Of a stretch of 64,000 bases of DNA, positions 7,233 through 15,205 are shown piece after piece. How positions within the stretch are numbered: position 1 is the stretch's first letter; every line of letters starts with the position of its first letter. Location: positions 1 through 64,000 of the IMG/VR virus record IMGVR_UViG_3300037070_003613. One strand, 5' to 3'. A model generated the notes under the pieces. That model did not search any database. It saw only the letters and a program-made list of their open reading frames with translations, and was not told the origin of the DNA. Both the position numbers and the translations under genes were made by a program. Origin of the DNA: a virus.

Positions 7233-7468
7233 TGCCACGAACCCTCACCGCCCGCTACACCGGGACCTGCCGCCGCTGCGACGGCCCGATCACCCCGGGC
7301 GACACCATCCTGTTCCTCGGCAAGCGCAACACCGTCCACGAGAACTGCGCCGAGCGGGCCGAGTCGGGCGTGATCGAGATCTACTTCCCCTCGACCGGCA
7401 ACCGGATCACCCGCAACCGGCGGGGCACCTGCGAAGACGCCCCGGCGTGTGGATGCTGCACCTTCTAA
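7232..7468 (+). CDS. Zinc-ribbon protein
   Basis: 78 aa. TCRRCDGPITPGDTI followed by HENCAE gives a CxxC...HxxC site of the kind seen in small PARP-type or ribbon-like zinc proteins. Its C-terminus adds CEDAPACGCC. The GD-x-I turn and the His-x2-Cys spacing support a real zinc fold. Role unknown. It converges on an HNH gene, whose stop overlaps its own. Confidence 0.7.
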   Translation: MPRTLTARYTGTCRRCDGPITPGDTILFLGKRNTVHENCAERAESGVIEIYFPSTGNRITRNRRGTCEDAPACGCCTF

Positions 7469-7863
7469 CGAGCGAGGTACGCCGCAGCCCGAGCAACGAT
7501 CTCCGGATCATCGTGCCAGATCCCGATCGCTCGATTGCACAGTCGACAGAGCAGCCCGCGCACCCTCCCCGTCGCGTGGTTGTGGTCAACGCCGAGGCGG
7601 AACCGGCTCGACGGATCGAGGTCGCCCGGTGCCAGGCAGATCGCGCAGCACCCGCCCTGAGCGGCAACCATCGCGTCGTAGTCGGCCTGTGTCAGCCCGT
7701 AGCGCCGCAGCTTGATGTCGCGCCGGACGCGCTGTGCCTGCTCGGGATGCGCACGGCTGTGTTCCCGGCGTTTCTCGTGCTCGCACGCCTTGCACTGCTT
7801 CGAGCGCCTGCTGGCGTAGAACTCCGTCGATGGCTTGTCGGCGCCGCATTCCGAGCAGATCAT
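7465..7863 (-). CDS. Recombination endonuclease VII-like HNH nuclease
   Basis: 132 aa. N-terminal CSECGAD and CKACEHEKRR form a zinc finger. The core CCAIC, then VDHNHATGRVRGLLCRLCNRA, is the endonuclease VII signature (two CxxC, D-H-N-H). The C-terminus has the DDPEIVARAAAYL helix typical of the family. Members cut branched DNA or act as free-standing homing nucleases. It is transcribed against its neighbours, which fits a mobile insertion. Confidence 0.85.
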   Translation of the reverse strand: MICSECGADKPSTEFYASRRSKQCKACEHEKRREHSRAHPEQAQRVRRDIKLRRYGLTQADYDAMVAAQGGCCAICLAPGDLDPSSRFRLGVDHNHATGRVRGLLCRLCNRAIGIWHDDPEIVARAAAYLAR

Positions 7864-7900
7864 GCGACCATGCTACAGCCGTAGGTGCTGGTCAACTCTG

Positions 7901-7930
7901 TTGACAAACCGTGGACATTCTGCGCATAAT
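7901..7930 (+). promoter_or_regulatory. Promoter with 5' leader hairpin
   Basis: TTGACA (7901-7906), 18-bp spacer beginning AACCGTGGAC, CATAAT (7925-7930). The transcript would start with a hairpin GAGGGA-AGG-TCCCTC (7939-7953). Confidence 0.85.
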
Positions 7931-7969
7931 AATGGTGTGAGGGAAGGTCCCTCCGCTGAAAGGATCCGG

Positions 7970-8152
7970 ATGTTGAGCAACTGGGGCGCCTACCCCGTCG
8001 AGCGGTTGAGACCGGACAGCGAGACCTGGGAGAGGGGCACGTGCTACCTCGGCTCGTGGGCCGACACCCTCCTACGAGCCGCCTACGAGCGTGGCGAGGA
8101 CGAAGCGGTCACCGCCGATGGCTGGCGGTACAGGTACGCCTACGACAGATGA
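7970..8152 (+). CDS. Hypothetical protein
   Basis: 60 aa from ATG 7970, preceded by AAAGGATCCGG. An in-frame GTG at 7937 sits at the likely transcript start and could add 11 residues (VREGPSAERIR). Trp- and Tyr-rich, no known domain. Confidence 0.65.
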   Translation: MLSNWGAYPVERLRPDSETWERGTCYLGSWADTLLRAAYERGEDEAVTADGWRYRYAYDR

Positions 8153-8162
8153 AAGGAACCAC

Positions 8163-8504
8163 ATGACAGACTTCGACCGAATCGCCGAGGCTTTCGCTGA
8201 TGAGTTCGGCCGCACTCCACCGATGCATTGGGAGGTCTGCGGCGCCTGTAGCGGCCGGGGCATCATGACGTTGAAGCGGCTGGCGATCTCGTCCGAGGAC
8301 TTCGACGCCGACCCGGACTTCCGGGAGGATTACTTCAACGGGGTGTACGACGAGCCGTGCGACGAGTGCCGGGGCCGCACCACCGTCTCGGTGATAGACG
8401 AGAGCCGCCTGACGACCGCGGAGGTCGCCTGGGTCGAGGAGTGGTGGGCCGACGAGCGGGACTACGCAGCGTTGGTCGCGATGGAACGCCGGATGGGTTG
8501 CTGA
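8163..8504 (+). CDS. DnaJ-type zinc finger protein
   Basis: 113 aa, ATG after GAAAGGAACC. Two CxxCxGxx repeats, CGACSGRG (near residue 29) and CDECRGRT (near 68), match the central zinc finger of DnaJ. The J and substrate domains are absent. The C-terminal helix contains EVAWVEEWWADER. Such stand-alone fingers are common in phage early regions. Role unknown. Confidence 0.75.
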   Translation: MTDFDRIAEAFADEFGRTPPMHWEVCGACSGRGIMTLKRLAISSEDFDADPDFREDYFNGVYDEPCDECRGRTTVSVIDESRLTTAEVAWVEEWWADERDYAALVAMERRMGC

Positions 8505-8821
8505 TGACCACCATCGGCTACACGAACTACACGAACCTCGATGCCTACTTCGGGCGGGGCTACCGACGCGGCGACCGGCTCGTCAAGGGCTACAGCGGCG
8601 AGATCGAGATCAGCGACTTGGAGTACGACCTGGAAGCGATCTTCGCTCGCCACAACCGTGACGACCGCCCAGACGGCAGGCTTTGCCCGTCGATGTCGGT
8701 CGGCGATGTAATCATCCTCGGCGAGGGTGCCTTCACCGTCGAGAGCGAGGGGTTCAGCCCGATCAACCTCGACCTGCGAGATCTGATCACCGACCGCACA
8801 TGGAGCGAGGTCGACCGATGA
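8504..8821 (+). CDS. Hypothetical protein
   Basis: 105 aa, TGATG overlap with the upstream gene, ATGA overlap with the next. The middle segment SMSVGDVIILGEGAFTVESEGF looks like a small beta domain (split: SMSVGDVIILGEG, AFTVESEGF). No family assigned. Confidence 0.7.
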   Translation: MTTIGYTNYTNLDAYFGRGYRRGDRLVKGYSGEIEISDLEYDLEAIFARHNRDDRPDGRLCPSMSVGDVIILGEGAFTVESEGFSPINLDLRDLITDRTWSEVDR

Positions 8822-9030
8822 GCGCCGCCTGGATCGTTATCGGCTGGCCCGACGCCCACGACCGGCGCACCATCAGGAACCGGCGCACCGGCGAACTGAT
8901 CGGCTACATCCGCTCGACACCGGACCCGGTCCGTTACTTCGCCGAAGATCGCAACGGCTTCCCGATCGAGGGGACGTTCTACACCCGCCACAACGCGCTC
9001 GACGCGCTGATCGAATCGACACGGCGATGA
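8818..9030 (+). CDS. Hypothetical protein
   Basis: 70 aa, coupled by ATGA on both sides. Contains RNRRTGELIGYIRSTPDPVRYFAED. No domain recognised (split: RNRRTGELIGYIR, STPDPVRYFAED). Confidence 0.65.
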   Translation: MSAAWIVIGWPDAHDRRTIRNRRTGELIGYIRSTPDPVRYFAEDRNGFPIEGTFYTRHNALDALIESTRR

Positions 9031-9230
9031 TCTTCGAGGTCGACCATGAGCGCGACGGCTACTCCGTCGAGATCTACACCGAGCCGGACGCCAACGGCAT
9101 GATGGACTTCCTCGGTCGGATCGACCTGTTCTCGGGCTGGCTGTACTTGGAGGATGGCCGCGAGTTCGAGATCCCGCACGCCCTCGTCGGGCGAGACGCC
9201 ATCCGGGCGTGGGCCACCGCCAAACTGTGA
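9027..9230 (+). CDS. Hypothetical protein
   Basis: 67 aa, last gene of the unit, starting in an ATGA overlap. Beta-rich N-terminus (YSVEIYTEPD) and an acidic middle. Function unknown. Confidence 0.65.
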   Translation: MIFEVDHERDGYSVEIYTEPDANGMMDFLGRIDLFSGWLYLEDGREFEIPHALVGRDAIRAWATAKL

Positions 9231-9236
9231 AATGTG

Positions 9237-9266
9237 TTGACAAACCCGGGACGACCTGGGCATAAT
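9237..9266 (+). promoter_or_regulatory. Promoter
   Basis: TTGACA (9237-9242), 18-bp spacer beginning AACCCGGGAC, CATAAT (9261-9266); METTT ATG at 9277. Confidence 0.85.
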
Positions 9267-9276
9267 GTAGTTGGAC

Positions 9277-10548
9277 ATGGAAACCACCACGATGACCACC
9301 AACCTGAGCTTCACTCCCATCGAGTCGACGCTCACCGGCGTGAGCATCCACCTCGCCGACTACCTGAACGTCAAGCTCGCCAAGATCAACAAGCGGCTCG
9401 CCAAGATCGGCGCTCCCGCCGCCACGTTGACGTTCGGCCCGGAAGTCGAGCGCACCGAGACCGACGAGTTCACCGGTTTCAAGCGCACCTTCCGCGAGTT
9501 CGAGTTCGTCACGGTCACCGGCTTCGAGGCCAAGTTCGCCGGTTGGACCGGCGTCGCCGTCCTCGACTGGCGGCTCGACCCGCACGAGGCATTGGTCGCC
9601 AAGTTCCCCGGCGAGGAAGACACCGCCGTTAGCGAGGTGTTCGTCCGGGAGGGCGCCTGGTGCGACCACTGCAACAAGATCCGCTCCCGCAACACCACGG
9701 TCCTGTTCCGCCACGAGGACGGCACCGAGATGCGGGTCGGCACTTCCTGCATCCTCGACTTCATCGGAGTCGACCCCTCCAACGTCACGTGGCTCGCCAC
9801 CCCGATGTTCGGCGGCGCCGACGACGAGGAGGAGTTCCGGACCGGCGGTGGCCGCTTCGAGGTCTCGCCCGCCGAGTTCCTCGCCGCAGCCGCCGAGGCG
9901 ACTCGCCTGTTCGGGTTCGTCAAGTCCCGCCCCGACACCGCATACGACACGCCGACCCGGTCGCACGCCGCGACGCTCTGCTACCGCCGCCTCAACGACT
10001 ACGAGAAGAAACTGTACGCCGAGGTTGACCACGGCCGGGGCGCCGCCGAGGCCGACAAGATCCTCGCCTGGGTCGATGAGGTCAACGACTTCTCCGACTT
10101 CATGCGCTCCGCCAAGCTCGCCTGCCGGGCCGATCGGGTCATCGACCGCACCGAGGGTCTGCTGGCGGCGCTGCCCTTCTCCTACATGAAGGCGATGGGC
10201 AAGCTCGCCGAGCGCAAGGCAGCCGCCGCCGCCAAGCCCACCGACTTCCTCGGAACGGTCGGCGAGAAGCTGACGGTCGAGGGCACCGTGACCTTCAAGA
10301 TGGCGATGGAGCCTTACGCCTACAACGGGCCGACGCCCTATCGACTGACCATCGTCACCGACGACGGCTACACGCTCACGACGAAGGGTTCCGGCAACAC
10401 CCTCTGGGAGGCCGAGGTTGGCGACCGGATCACCTGGACCGGCAAGGTCATCGAGCTTGAGGATCACGAGAAGTGGGGCAAGCGGACCGAGTGCCGGATG
10501 GTCAAGATCAAGATCCTCGTCCCCGCCGCCGAGGCCACCGACGAATGA
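9277..10548 (+). CDS. Large early protein with Cys motif and OB-like C-terminus
   Basis: 423 aa. ATG 9277 starts METTT. A second ATG at 9292 is spaced from GGAAACCACCACG exactly like other starts here, and may be the real one. CDHCNKIRSRNTTVLFRHEDG followed by MRVGTSCILDFIG is a pattern I recall from phage and conjugative-element proteins of unknown function: CxxC, then VGxxCLxDFxG. The last 100 residues (TVEGTVTFKMAMEPYAYNG, then GDRITWTGKVIELEDHE) look like an OB-fold strand series. A nucleic-acid role is plausible but not shown. Confidence 0.75.
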   Translation: METTTMTTNLSFTPIESTLTGVSIHLADYLNVKLAKINKRLAKIGAPAATLTFGPEVERTETDEFTGFKRTFREFEFVTVTGFEAKFAGWTGVAVLDWRLDPHEALVAKFPGEEDTAVSEVFVREGAWCDHCNKIRSRNTTVLFRHEDGTEMRVGTSCILDFIGVDPSNVTWLATPMFGGADDEEEFRTGGGRFEVSPAEFLAAAAEATRLFGFVKSRPDTAYDTPTRSHAATLCYRRLNDYEKKLYAEVDHGRGAAEADKILAWVDEVNDFSDFMRSAKLACRADRVIDRTEGLLAALPFSYMKAMGKLAERKAAAAAKPTDFLGTVGEKLTVEGTVTFKMAMEPYAYNGPTPYRLTIVTDDGYTLTTKGSGNTLWEAEVGDRITWTGKVIELEDHEKWGKRTECRMVKIKILVPAAEATDE

Positions 10549-10562
10549 GAAAGGAAACCACC

Positions 10563-10847
10563 ATGACGACCGACGCCTGGACCGAAGCCCACCGCTTCCC
10601 GTTCAACACCGACGAGAACTGGTCCGAAACCGAGGAAGGTCTGCTCACCATCCACGACATGAACCCGGGTCTGATCGCCCCCGGGATCGCCGCCCGAGTG
10701 ATCTACGAACTGCGCCTCGACGTCGCCCGCCTCAACAGCGAGGCCATCGAGGTCACCGCCAAGTACCGGAGGGAACTCGCCCTCCGCCTGGCAGCCGAAA
10801 CCGAACTGGCGCTGATCAAGACCGCCCTGCGAGACCTCACCGCATGA
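10563..10847 (+). CDS. Hypothetical protein
   Basis: 94 aa. ATG follows GAAAGGAAACCACC. N-terminal Trp- and Glu-rich part, then a long helix ending LRLAAETELALIKTALRDL. Unknown function. Confidence 0.7.
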   Translation: MTTDAWTEAHRFPFNTDENWSETEEGLLTIHDMNPGLIAPGIAARVIYELRLDVARLNSEAIEVTAKYRRELALRLAAETELALIKTALRDLTA

Positions 10848-10864
10848 GAAAGGAAACCACCACG

Positions 10865-11092
10865 ATGACCTGGAACTACCGCAAGTACGGCGGGCTGGTC
10901 ACCTACACCACCGACATCAACACCTTCGCTTGTGTTGTCGAAGGCTGGGATGACGGACCGTGGAAGTGGTACGTCTACGAAGATCCGATGACCCACCACT
11001 ACGGCGGGACGCCCGAGTCGGCCGGTGAGGAAGCCACCATCAAGGAAGCGATGGCCGCGGCCGAGAGCTACGCCACGGCGGTGACACGATGA
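10865..11092 (+). CDS. Hypothetical protein
   Basis: 75 aa. ATG follows GAAAGGAAACCACCACG. Aromatic-rich (WNYRKYGGLVTYT, WKWYVYEDP). No known domain; GTGA-type overlap region with the next gene. Confidence 0.7.
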   Translation: MTWNYRKYGGLVTYTTDINTFACVVEGWDDGPWKWYVYEDPMTHHYGGTPESAGEEATIKEAMAAAESYATAVTR

Positions 11093-11277
11093 GCGGCGAG
11101 ATCACGATCACGATCGTGCCCGACTCCCCGTGCCCCGACTGCGGCGCCGCCTGGGGTCACCCGGACAAGGCGCTTGACTTCCCGAACCGCCCGAAGGTCG
11201 GCGACGCCGATGGGACCTGGTGGTGGAAGTGCTACAACCCCGCCTGCGCCCGGGACTACTACCTGCCGCTGCTCTAA
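11089..11277 (+). CDS. Small zinc-ribbon protein
   Basis: 62 aa. CPDCGAAWGH in the first half and CYNPACARDYY in the second make a two-CxxC-type ribbon. ATGA overlap with the gene before. Unknown role. Confidence 0.7.
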   Translation: MSGEITITIVPDSPCPDCGAAWGHPDKALDFPNRPKVGDADGTWWWKCYNPACARDYYLPLL

Positions 11278-11293
11278 CCGAAAGGAAACCACC

Positions 11294-11464
11294 ATGACCA
11301 CCCACCGACTCGTGATCCTGAGCTACGAGGATCCCACCTACCGCCACGTGATCGCCGAACGCGAGACCGAGGCGAGCCTGGCCCGCATCTCGGCCGGGGT
11401 CAACATCAACCTCAACCACGACGAGTTCTTCACCGAGATCGAGGAGGTCGACGGCGATGAGTGA
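11294..11464 (+). CDS. Hypothetical protein
   Basis: 56 aa, ATG after GAAAGGAAACCACC. Hydrophobic N-terminal strand (RLVILSYEDP) and acidic tail. Unknown. Confidence 0.65.
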   Translation: MTTHRLVILSYEDPTYRHVIAERETEASLARISAGVNINLNHDEFFTEIEEVDGDE

Positions 11465-11675
11465 CACCCGCTGCCTGGAAGCCGGGCCGGACTGCCGGGG
11501 CCGGGTCGAGATGTGGACGACGGACGGCCTGCGCTACTGGCCGCGCTGCGACTTCCACGGCGAACGCCGCTTGGAGCGGTACGAGAACTCGCTCGAACGC
11601 TACGCCGATAGCCCGCTGGCGCCCGACTGGTTCGATCCGACCATCGCCGGTGAACGCTGGGACGACGACTACTGA
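11457..11675 (+). CDS. Hypothetical protein
   Basis: 72 aa, overlapping the previous gene by eight bases. Cys-rich N-terminal region (CLEAGPDC, then CDFHGERR) could bind zinc. C-terminal part is acidic and aromatic. Unknown function. Confidence 0.65.
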   Translation: MSDTRCLEAGPDCRGRVEMWTTDGLRYWPRCDFHGERRLERYENSLERYADSPLAPDWFDPTIAGERWDDDY

Positions 11676-11698
11676 TGCTCAAGACTCCGTCAACAGAG

Positions 11699-11727
11699 TT
11701 GCCAACCTCGGACCATCGAGGTAAGGT
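11699..11727 (+). promoter_or_regulatory. Promoter
   Basis: TTGCCA (11699-11704), 17-bp spacer beginning ACCTCGGAC, TAAGGT (11722-11727). The gene starts at 11749 behind GGAGAGGA. Confidence 0.6.
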
Positions 11728-11748
11728 TAAGTGCAAGAGAGGAGAGGA

Positions 11749-11946
11749 ATGACCACGACATACACCCGCCGCTACTTCCTCGAAATACGCGGCTCCCCCG
11801 AGGTGGAAGTCACCGAGGCCGAGTTCGTCGCGGCTGAACGAGCGAACGGCATCAACCCCAGCTACGGCGAGGATCCGGACCGGCCCGTCACCGGCGGCTT
11901 CGGCAATGCTCGCATCCGTGCCCGCACGGAGACCATCTACAACTAG
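11749..11946 (+). CDS. Hypothetical protein
   Basis: 65 aa. The ATG at 11749 lies directly behind AGAGGAGAGGA and was preferred to an ATG 18 bases upstream. N-terminus MTTTYTRRYFLEIRGSPEVEV looks like a beta hairpin (split: MTTTYTRRYFLEI, RGSPEVEV). Unknown. Confidence 0.65.
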   Translation: MTTTYTRRYFLEIRGSPEVEVTEAEFVAAERANGINPSYGEDPDRPVTGGFGNARIRARTETIYN

Positions 11947-11962
11947 GAAAGGAAACCACCAC

Positions 11963-12316
11963 ATGGACACACTCGGATTCGGACTGCGCAACGCAGTCCC
12001 CAACACCGCCGAAGCGGCATGGGGCGCACGCTTCATCATCTACGCCGATGGCGGAGTCGACTTCGTTCCCAACCGGACCGACGTCGTCGGCACCACTGAG
12101 AGCAAGGCGGCACTGCTCGCACTGCTCAACGAGAAGCTGCCGAAGCGGGCACTGATCGACATCATCAGCGCCAAGATCAAGGCGTACGAGATCTCGACAC
12201 GAGAACCCAACGAGGTCGTCCTGTTCGACGCTGACGGACTCAAGGTCGTCGGCAACTCGAACGGCTCGCACGGCTACTTCTACGTCGCCGCCTTCCCCAC
12301 CGCGAGCGTCGCATGA
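11963..12316 (+). CDS. Hypothetical protein
   Basis: 117 aa. ATG behind AGGAAAGGAAACCACCAC. The middle contains a helical segment (SKAALLALLNEKLPKRALID), followed by strands. No recognised domain. ATGA overlap with the next gene. Confidence 0.7.
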   Translation: MDTLGFGLRNAVPNTAEAAWGARFIIYADGGVDFVPNRTDVVGTTESKAALLALLNEKLPKRALIDIISAKIKAYEISTREPNEVVLFDADGLKVVGNSNGSHGYFYVAAFPTASVA

Positions 12317-12585
12317 GCGCACTCCCTGTCGCACTTGACGACGGCCGATCGACCGTGGCACTGCGGATCCTGTCACACCGTGCCCGCAGGAACCTGACCC
12401 GGCTCGTGCCCGACCTGGACAACTGGTGCTCGATGCGCGACGGCCACGTGTTCCTCATGGCCAGCGACGATCTCGACGCCGCGCTGGACGCCATGCCGCG
12501 CTACTGCCGGGGTTCGATCCGGCCGCTCAAGCGCCTCCCATCCGGTGACGGTTGGGGCCGGGCATGGCGATCGGTGACGACATGA
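12313..12585 (+). CDS. Hypothetical protein
   Basis: 90 aa, coupled by ATGA. Basic helix RILSHRARRNLTRLVP and acidic stretch SDDLDAALDAMP. Unknown function. Confidence 0.65.
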   Translation: MSALPVALDDGRSTVALRILSHRARRNLTRLVPDLDNWCSMRDGHVFLMASDDLDAALDAMPRYCRGSIRPLKRLPSGDGWGRAWRSVTT

Positions 12586-12764
12586 GGCTCAAGCCGTTCG
12601 CGGTGACGCTGACCTACTTCGTCGGCAACATGGGCACGTCGTCCACCATCGACGTGTGGACGGCGACGGCGAAGGCGGCGCGCGAGTGCGGCGAGTCGTA
12701 CGCCCGCGAGGAAGGCATCCCCGACGCCACGATCACGGTCACCCCGCACCGTGAATACTCTTGA
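12582..12764 (+). CDS. Hypothetical protein
   Basis: 60 aa from the ATG in the ACATGA overlap; an ATG 18 bases upstream is possible. Pattern of strand, helix (AKAARECGESYAREEG), strand. Unknown. Confidence 0.65.
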   Translation: MRLKPFAVTLTYFVGNMGTSSTIDVWTATAKAARECGESYAREEGIPDATITVTPHREYS

Positions 12765-12790
12765 CAACCCTAGTCCGGATGGGAGATAAT
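12761..12790 (+). promoter_or_regulatory. Promoter
   Basis: TTGACA (12761-12766), 18-bp spacer beginning ACCCTAGTCCGG, GATAAT (12785-12790). Nearly identical promoters stand at 47387 and 48990. GTG at 12797 lies six bases after the -10 box. Confidence 0.85.
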
Positions 12791-12796
12791 ACAGAC

Positions 12797-13015
12797 GTGA
12801 CAGAAACCACCACCATCTACCGGATCGCGGAGGGCACCGAGACCGCGGACGGCGTCAAGCCCGTCTGCGTGATGTTCGCACTCTGCGACAACGACGCCAC
12901 CTTGCTGATCCCCCACCCGGTCCTCGACTGGGTGTTCTCGTGCGAACGCTGCGCCCGCAAGCTGGGCTACGACGTCAACGACAACCTGCTCACCGCCGAC
13001 GTCAGCTTCGACTGA
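12797..13015 (+). CDS. Small CxxC protein, leaderless GTG start
   Basis: 72 aa starting V(M)TETTT, the GTG version of the METTT start. C-terminal half has CERCARKLGYDV and an earlier CDN; a single zinc site is possible. Unknown role. Confidence 0.7.
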   Translation: MTETTTIYRIAEGTETADGVKPVCVMFALCDNDATLLIPHPVLDWVFSCERCARKLGYDVNDNLLTADVSFD

Positions 13016-13027
13016 AAGGAAGCCACC

Positions 13028-13351
13028 ATGACCACCTCCACCCCCGCCGACATCAACCGGCTCGCCACCCTGCTCGAACGAATCGAGATCCTCGCCAACA
13101 AGATCGACATGCCATTCGAGACCGACGTCGGAGCGAAGTACATCCGAGTGGTCGACACGAGCTACAGCCGCTCGGTCCACGCCTTCGTTGATCGCGAGAC
13201 CGGCGACCTGTTGAAGGCTGGCGGCTGGAAAGCCCCCGCCAAGCGTAAGGGCGGCCCGGCGACTGTCGGCAGCCTGCTCAACGACGACGACTTCGCCACC
13301 ATCCTCGCCCGCGCCGACCGCTACGGCGGCTACCTCTACAAGCGTCCCTGA
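13028..13351 (+). CDS. Hypothetical protein
   Basis: 107 aa. ATG behind GAAAGGAAGCCACC. Contains FVDRETGDLLKAGGWKAPAKRKGG and ends ILARADRYGGYLYKRP, features I recall from small actinobacteriophage proteins without assigned function (split: FVDRETGDLLKAGGW, KAPAKRKGG). 47117-47380 has a loosely similar middle (TKTGDVFRAGAYRV). Confidence 0.7.
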   Translation: MTTSTPADINRLATLLERIEILANKIDMPFETDVGAKYIRVVDTSYSRSVHAFVDRETGDLLKAGGWKAPAKRKGGPATVGSLLNDDDFATILARADRYGGYLYKRP

Positions 13352-13369
13352 CCGAAAGGAAACCACCAC

Positions 13370-13864
13370 ATGACCACCGACGATGACATGGTGTTCGACA
13401 GCCGATACGCGCTCTACGGGTACGCCAGGGCCGAGGCCGCTGACGCCCTCATTGACGAGTTCATCGCCACCCTCACCACCGAGGATCTCGACGGGATCCA
13501 CAACGCTGTGAGCGATGAAGCCTGGGCGCTGGTCGACCGCTGCTCGACGTGGTGCGTCGCCCGCGGGATCGACATCAACGCCCTCGGGTTCTCCGACACG
13601 GCGTCGCGCGAGTGCTTCCTCGACGCCGCCTTCGAGCGCAACGCCGAGGCGCCGCTCACCGCGATCGAGGTGGCCGAGACGCTGATCAACGGCAACATCT
13701 CGACGGCGCGCGAAGCGATCGTGCTGAACCACACCCCGCACGAGGTCGCCGTGTTCACCATCGACGTCGTGCTCGCCCTCGCCGAACTGAGCGGCGAGGC
13801 GGACGACGGAGGCGCCTTCGCCGAGGCGCTCGGGCGGGTCCGCAGGTGCGTGAACCGTGGCTGA
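13370..13864 (+). CDS. Hypothetical protein
   Basis: 164 aa. ATG behind GAAAGGAAACCACCAC. Mostly helical, acidic. No known domain. It ends in an overlap with the probable pseudogene that follows. Confidence 0.7.
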   Translation: MTTDDDMVFDSRYALYGYARAEAADALIDEFIATLTTEDLDGIHNAVSDEAWALVDRCSTWCVARGIDINALGFSDTASRECFLDAAFERNAEAPLTAIEVAETLINGNISTAREAIVLNHTPHEVAVFTIDVVLALAELSGEADDGGAFAEALGRVRRCVNRG

Positions 13865-14055
13865 GATCTGCGAGGCCACCGGCGGCGAGGCTTCCATCAG
13901 ACGATGGCGATGCTGTTCGCGATGGGCGCGAGGCGCTCGGTCTCGTCAAGTGCCTGCTGCCCCGCGACATGTGGGACGCGCTCCCGGGCGGGGTCCCGTA
14001 CTACGTCATCCTCGACAAGTCAACTCTCTTGACGAACCCGGGACGAGGCGAGTAG
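13857..14055 (+). pseudogene. Possible frameshifted small gene
   Basis: No single frame reads well across this stretch. From GTG 13857 the frame starts plausibly (MAEICEATGGEA) but turns into Arg/Cys-rich text. A second frame offers FHQTMAMLFAMG (about 13893-13928). A third offers REALGLVKCLLPRDMWDALP and continues to TAG at 14053-14055. Joined, these would make a normal small protein, so two indels (or sequencing errors) are suspected. Confidence 0.35.
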
Positions 14056-14058
14056 TGT
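14029..14058 (+). promoter_or_regulatory. Promoter
   Basis: TTGACG (14029-14034), 18-bp spacer beginning AACCCGGGAC, TAGTGT (14053-14058). Confidence 0.7.
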
Positions 14059-14083
14059 TTCAAGAAATGAAAGGGAAACCACC

Positions 14084-14260
14084 ATGAAACTGATCCTCAA
14101 GATCCCTGACGGCGTCGACCCGGTGCTGGCGATGGAAATGACCATCGACCGGATGGAGGCGCTCTCCGATGTCGGTCACTCGCCTGCGCCCGGCCCATCC
14201 CGATTCGATCTCGACTTCGGCATCGACCACGGCCTCGGCTGGTGGAAGATCGAACCATGA
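14084..14260 (+). CDS. Short hypothetical protein
   Basis: 58 aa (MKLILKIPDGVDP at the start, GLGWWKIEP at the end). ATG is preceded by GAAAGGGAAACCACC at the consensus distance. Stop overlaps the next ATG (ATGA). Function unknown. Confidence 0.7.
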   Translation: MKLILKIPDGVDPVLAMEMTIDRMEALSDVGHSPAPGPSRFDLDFGIDHGLGWWKIEP

Positions 14261-14631
14261 GCGGCGTCGAACGCTTCGAGTACCCGCAGTCGCCCGGCGA
14301 CTGCTACATCGAACTCGGCGAAGTGATCGGCGCCGGACTCGCCGACGACGACCGGCTGATCCTCGACGCTGACGGCGCCTCGAACTACATCGCCAACCTC
14401 ATCAGCGGCTTCACCGGCGACGAGGTCGACGGCGACGGCGACCCCTGGTCGATCGTCTGCGAACACCTCCACGGCCTGCTCCACAACCTGAGCGAGGCTC
14501 TGCACTACACGAACCCGGACGCGCCCTACAGCGATCTGGGCGACGCTGGTGTTCTCGTCCGCGAGTACCTCCGCGACGAGTACGGCCTCGAAGTCAACCC
14601 ACCCGCCAAGCCCACCCCGCAACAGGAGTAA
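14257..14631 (+). CDS. Hypothetical acidic protein
   Basis: 124 aa from the ATGA overlap. Very acidic, helical (EHLHGLLHNLSEALHY). No recognised domain. Confidence 0.7.
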   Translation: MSGVERFEYPQSPGDCYIELGEVIGAGLADDDRLILDADGASNYIANLISGFTGDEVDGDGDPWSIVCEHLHGLLHNLSEALHYTNPDAPYSDLGDAGVLVREYLRDEYGLEVNPPAKPTPQQE

Positions 14632-14635
14632 CCCA

Positions 14636-14842
14636 ATGCCAACCACGCACCCACCGGTCACCATCAAGGATCCGGTCAATAGCTCGATGATCTGTGAACG
14701 ACTCAAGATCGACGCGTCCGCGCTTTCGCAGTGGCAGACCCGCTACGAGACCTTCCCGGTACCGAAGCTCCACCTCGGCACGAACACGAAGATCTGGGAG
14801 TGGTCCGAGGTCAAGGACTGGCACAAGCAGAACCGCGGCTGA
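14636..14842 (+). CDS. Small helix-turn-helix protein
   Basis: 68 aa, ATG behind CAACAGGAGTAACCCA. SMICERLKIDASALSQWQTR is an HTH-like pair, and the end (KIWEWSEVKDWHKQ) is the winged-helix ending seen in MerR/excisionase-like phage proteins. The gene at 18991-19311 has the same ending (AWEWSKVLKWA). Probable DNA-binding protein. Confidence 0.65.
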   Translation: MPTTHPPVTIKDPVNSSMICERLKIDASALSQWQTRYETFPVPKLHLGTNTKIWEWSEVKDWHKQNRG

Positions 14843-14890
14843 ACATCTGTTGTAGCGTCGCGGGCAGGCAACGACAACAGGAGGATGATC

Positions 14891-15205
14891 GTGGATGATG
14901 CGTGGGTAGTGCTGACGTGTCGTGACGGCGTGGCGGAGTATTGGGCGTGGTGTCGACCAAGACGCGACAGCCCCGGCTTCGATGAGATCTTCTACACACA
15001 GCGCGACGGGATCACCGCGTTCAGCCCGGACGGCGACCAACTCCCGCAGTTGATGGGGCATGTGTTCACGCTCATGTTCCCGAGCGAGGGGGTTGCCTCG
15101 ACGGGCGCCCGATTTCCCGAGCGGGTCGACCTCCGGAGCAACGCCGAGTGGCGACCGGCCCCCCCGACGCTGGCGGTTGAGACGGATGCTGGGAGTCCCG
15201 GCTGA
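14891..15205 (+). CDS. Hypothetical protein
   Basis: 104 aa. GTG 14891 is six bases behind AGGAGG. The ATG at 14885 touches the AGGAGG and is too close, so GTG was chosen. The portal gene uses the same arrangement. No domain recognised. Confidence 0.65.
   Translation: MDDAWVVLTCRDGVAEYWAWCRPRRDSPGFDEIFYTQRDGITAFSPDGDQLPQLMGHVFTLMFPSEGVASTGARFPERVDLRSNAEWRPAPPTLAVETDAGSPG

Noticed and set aside
8590-10467. Minus-strand open frame of 625 codons
   Set aside because: Low-complexity Gly/Val/Glu-rich text opposite several well-formed plus-strand genes with promoters and start signals.
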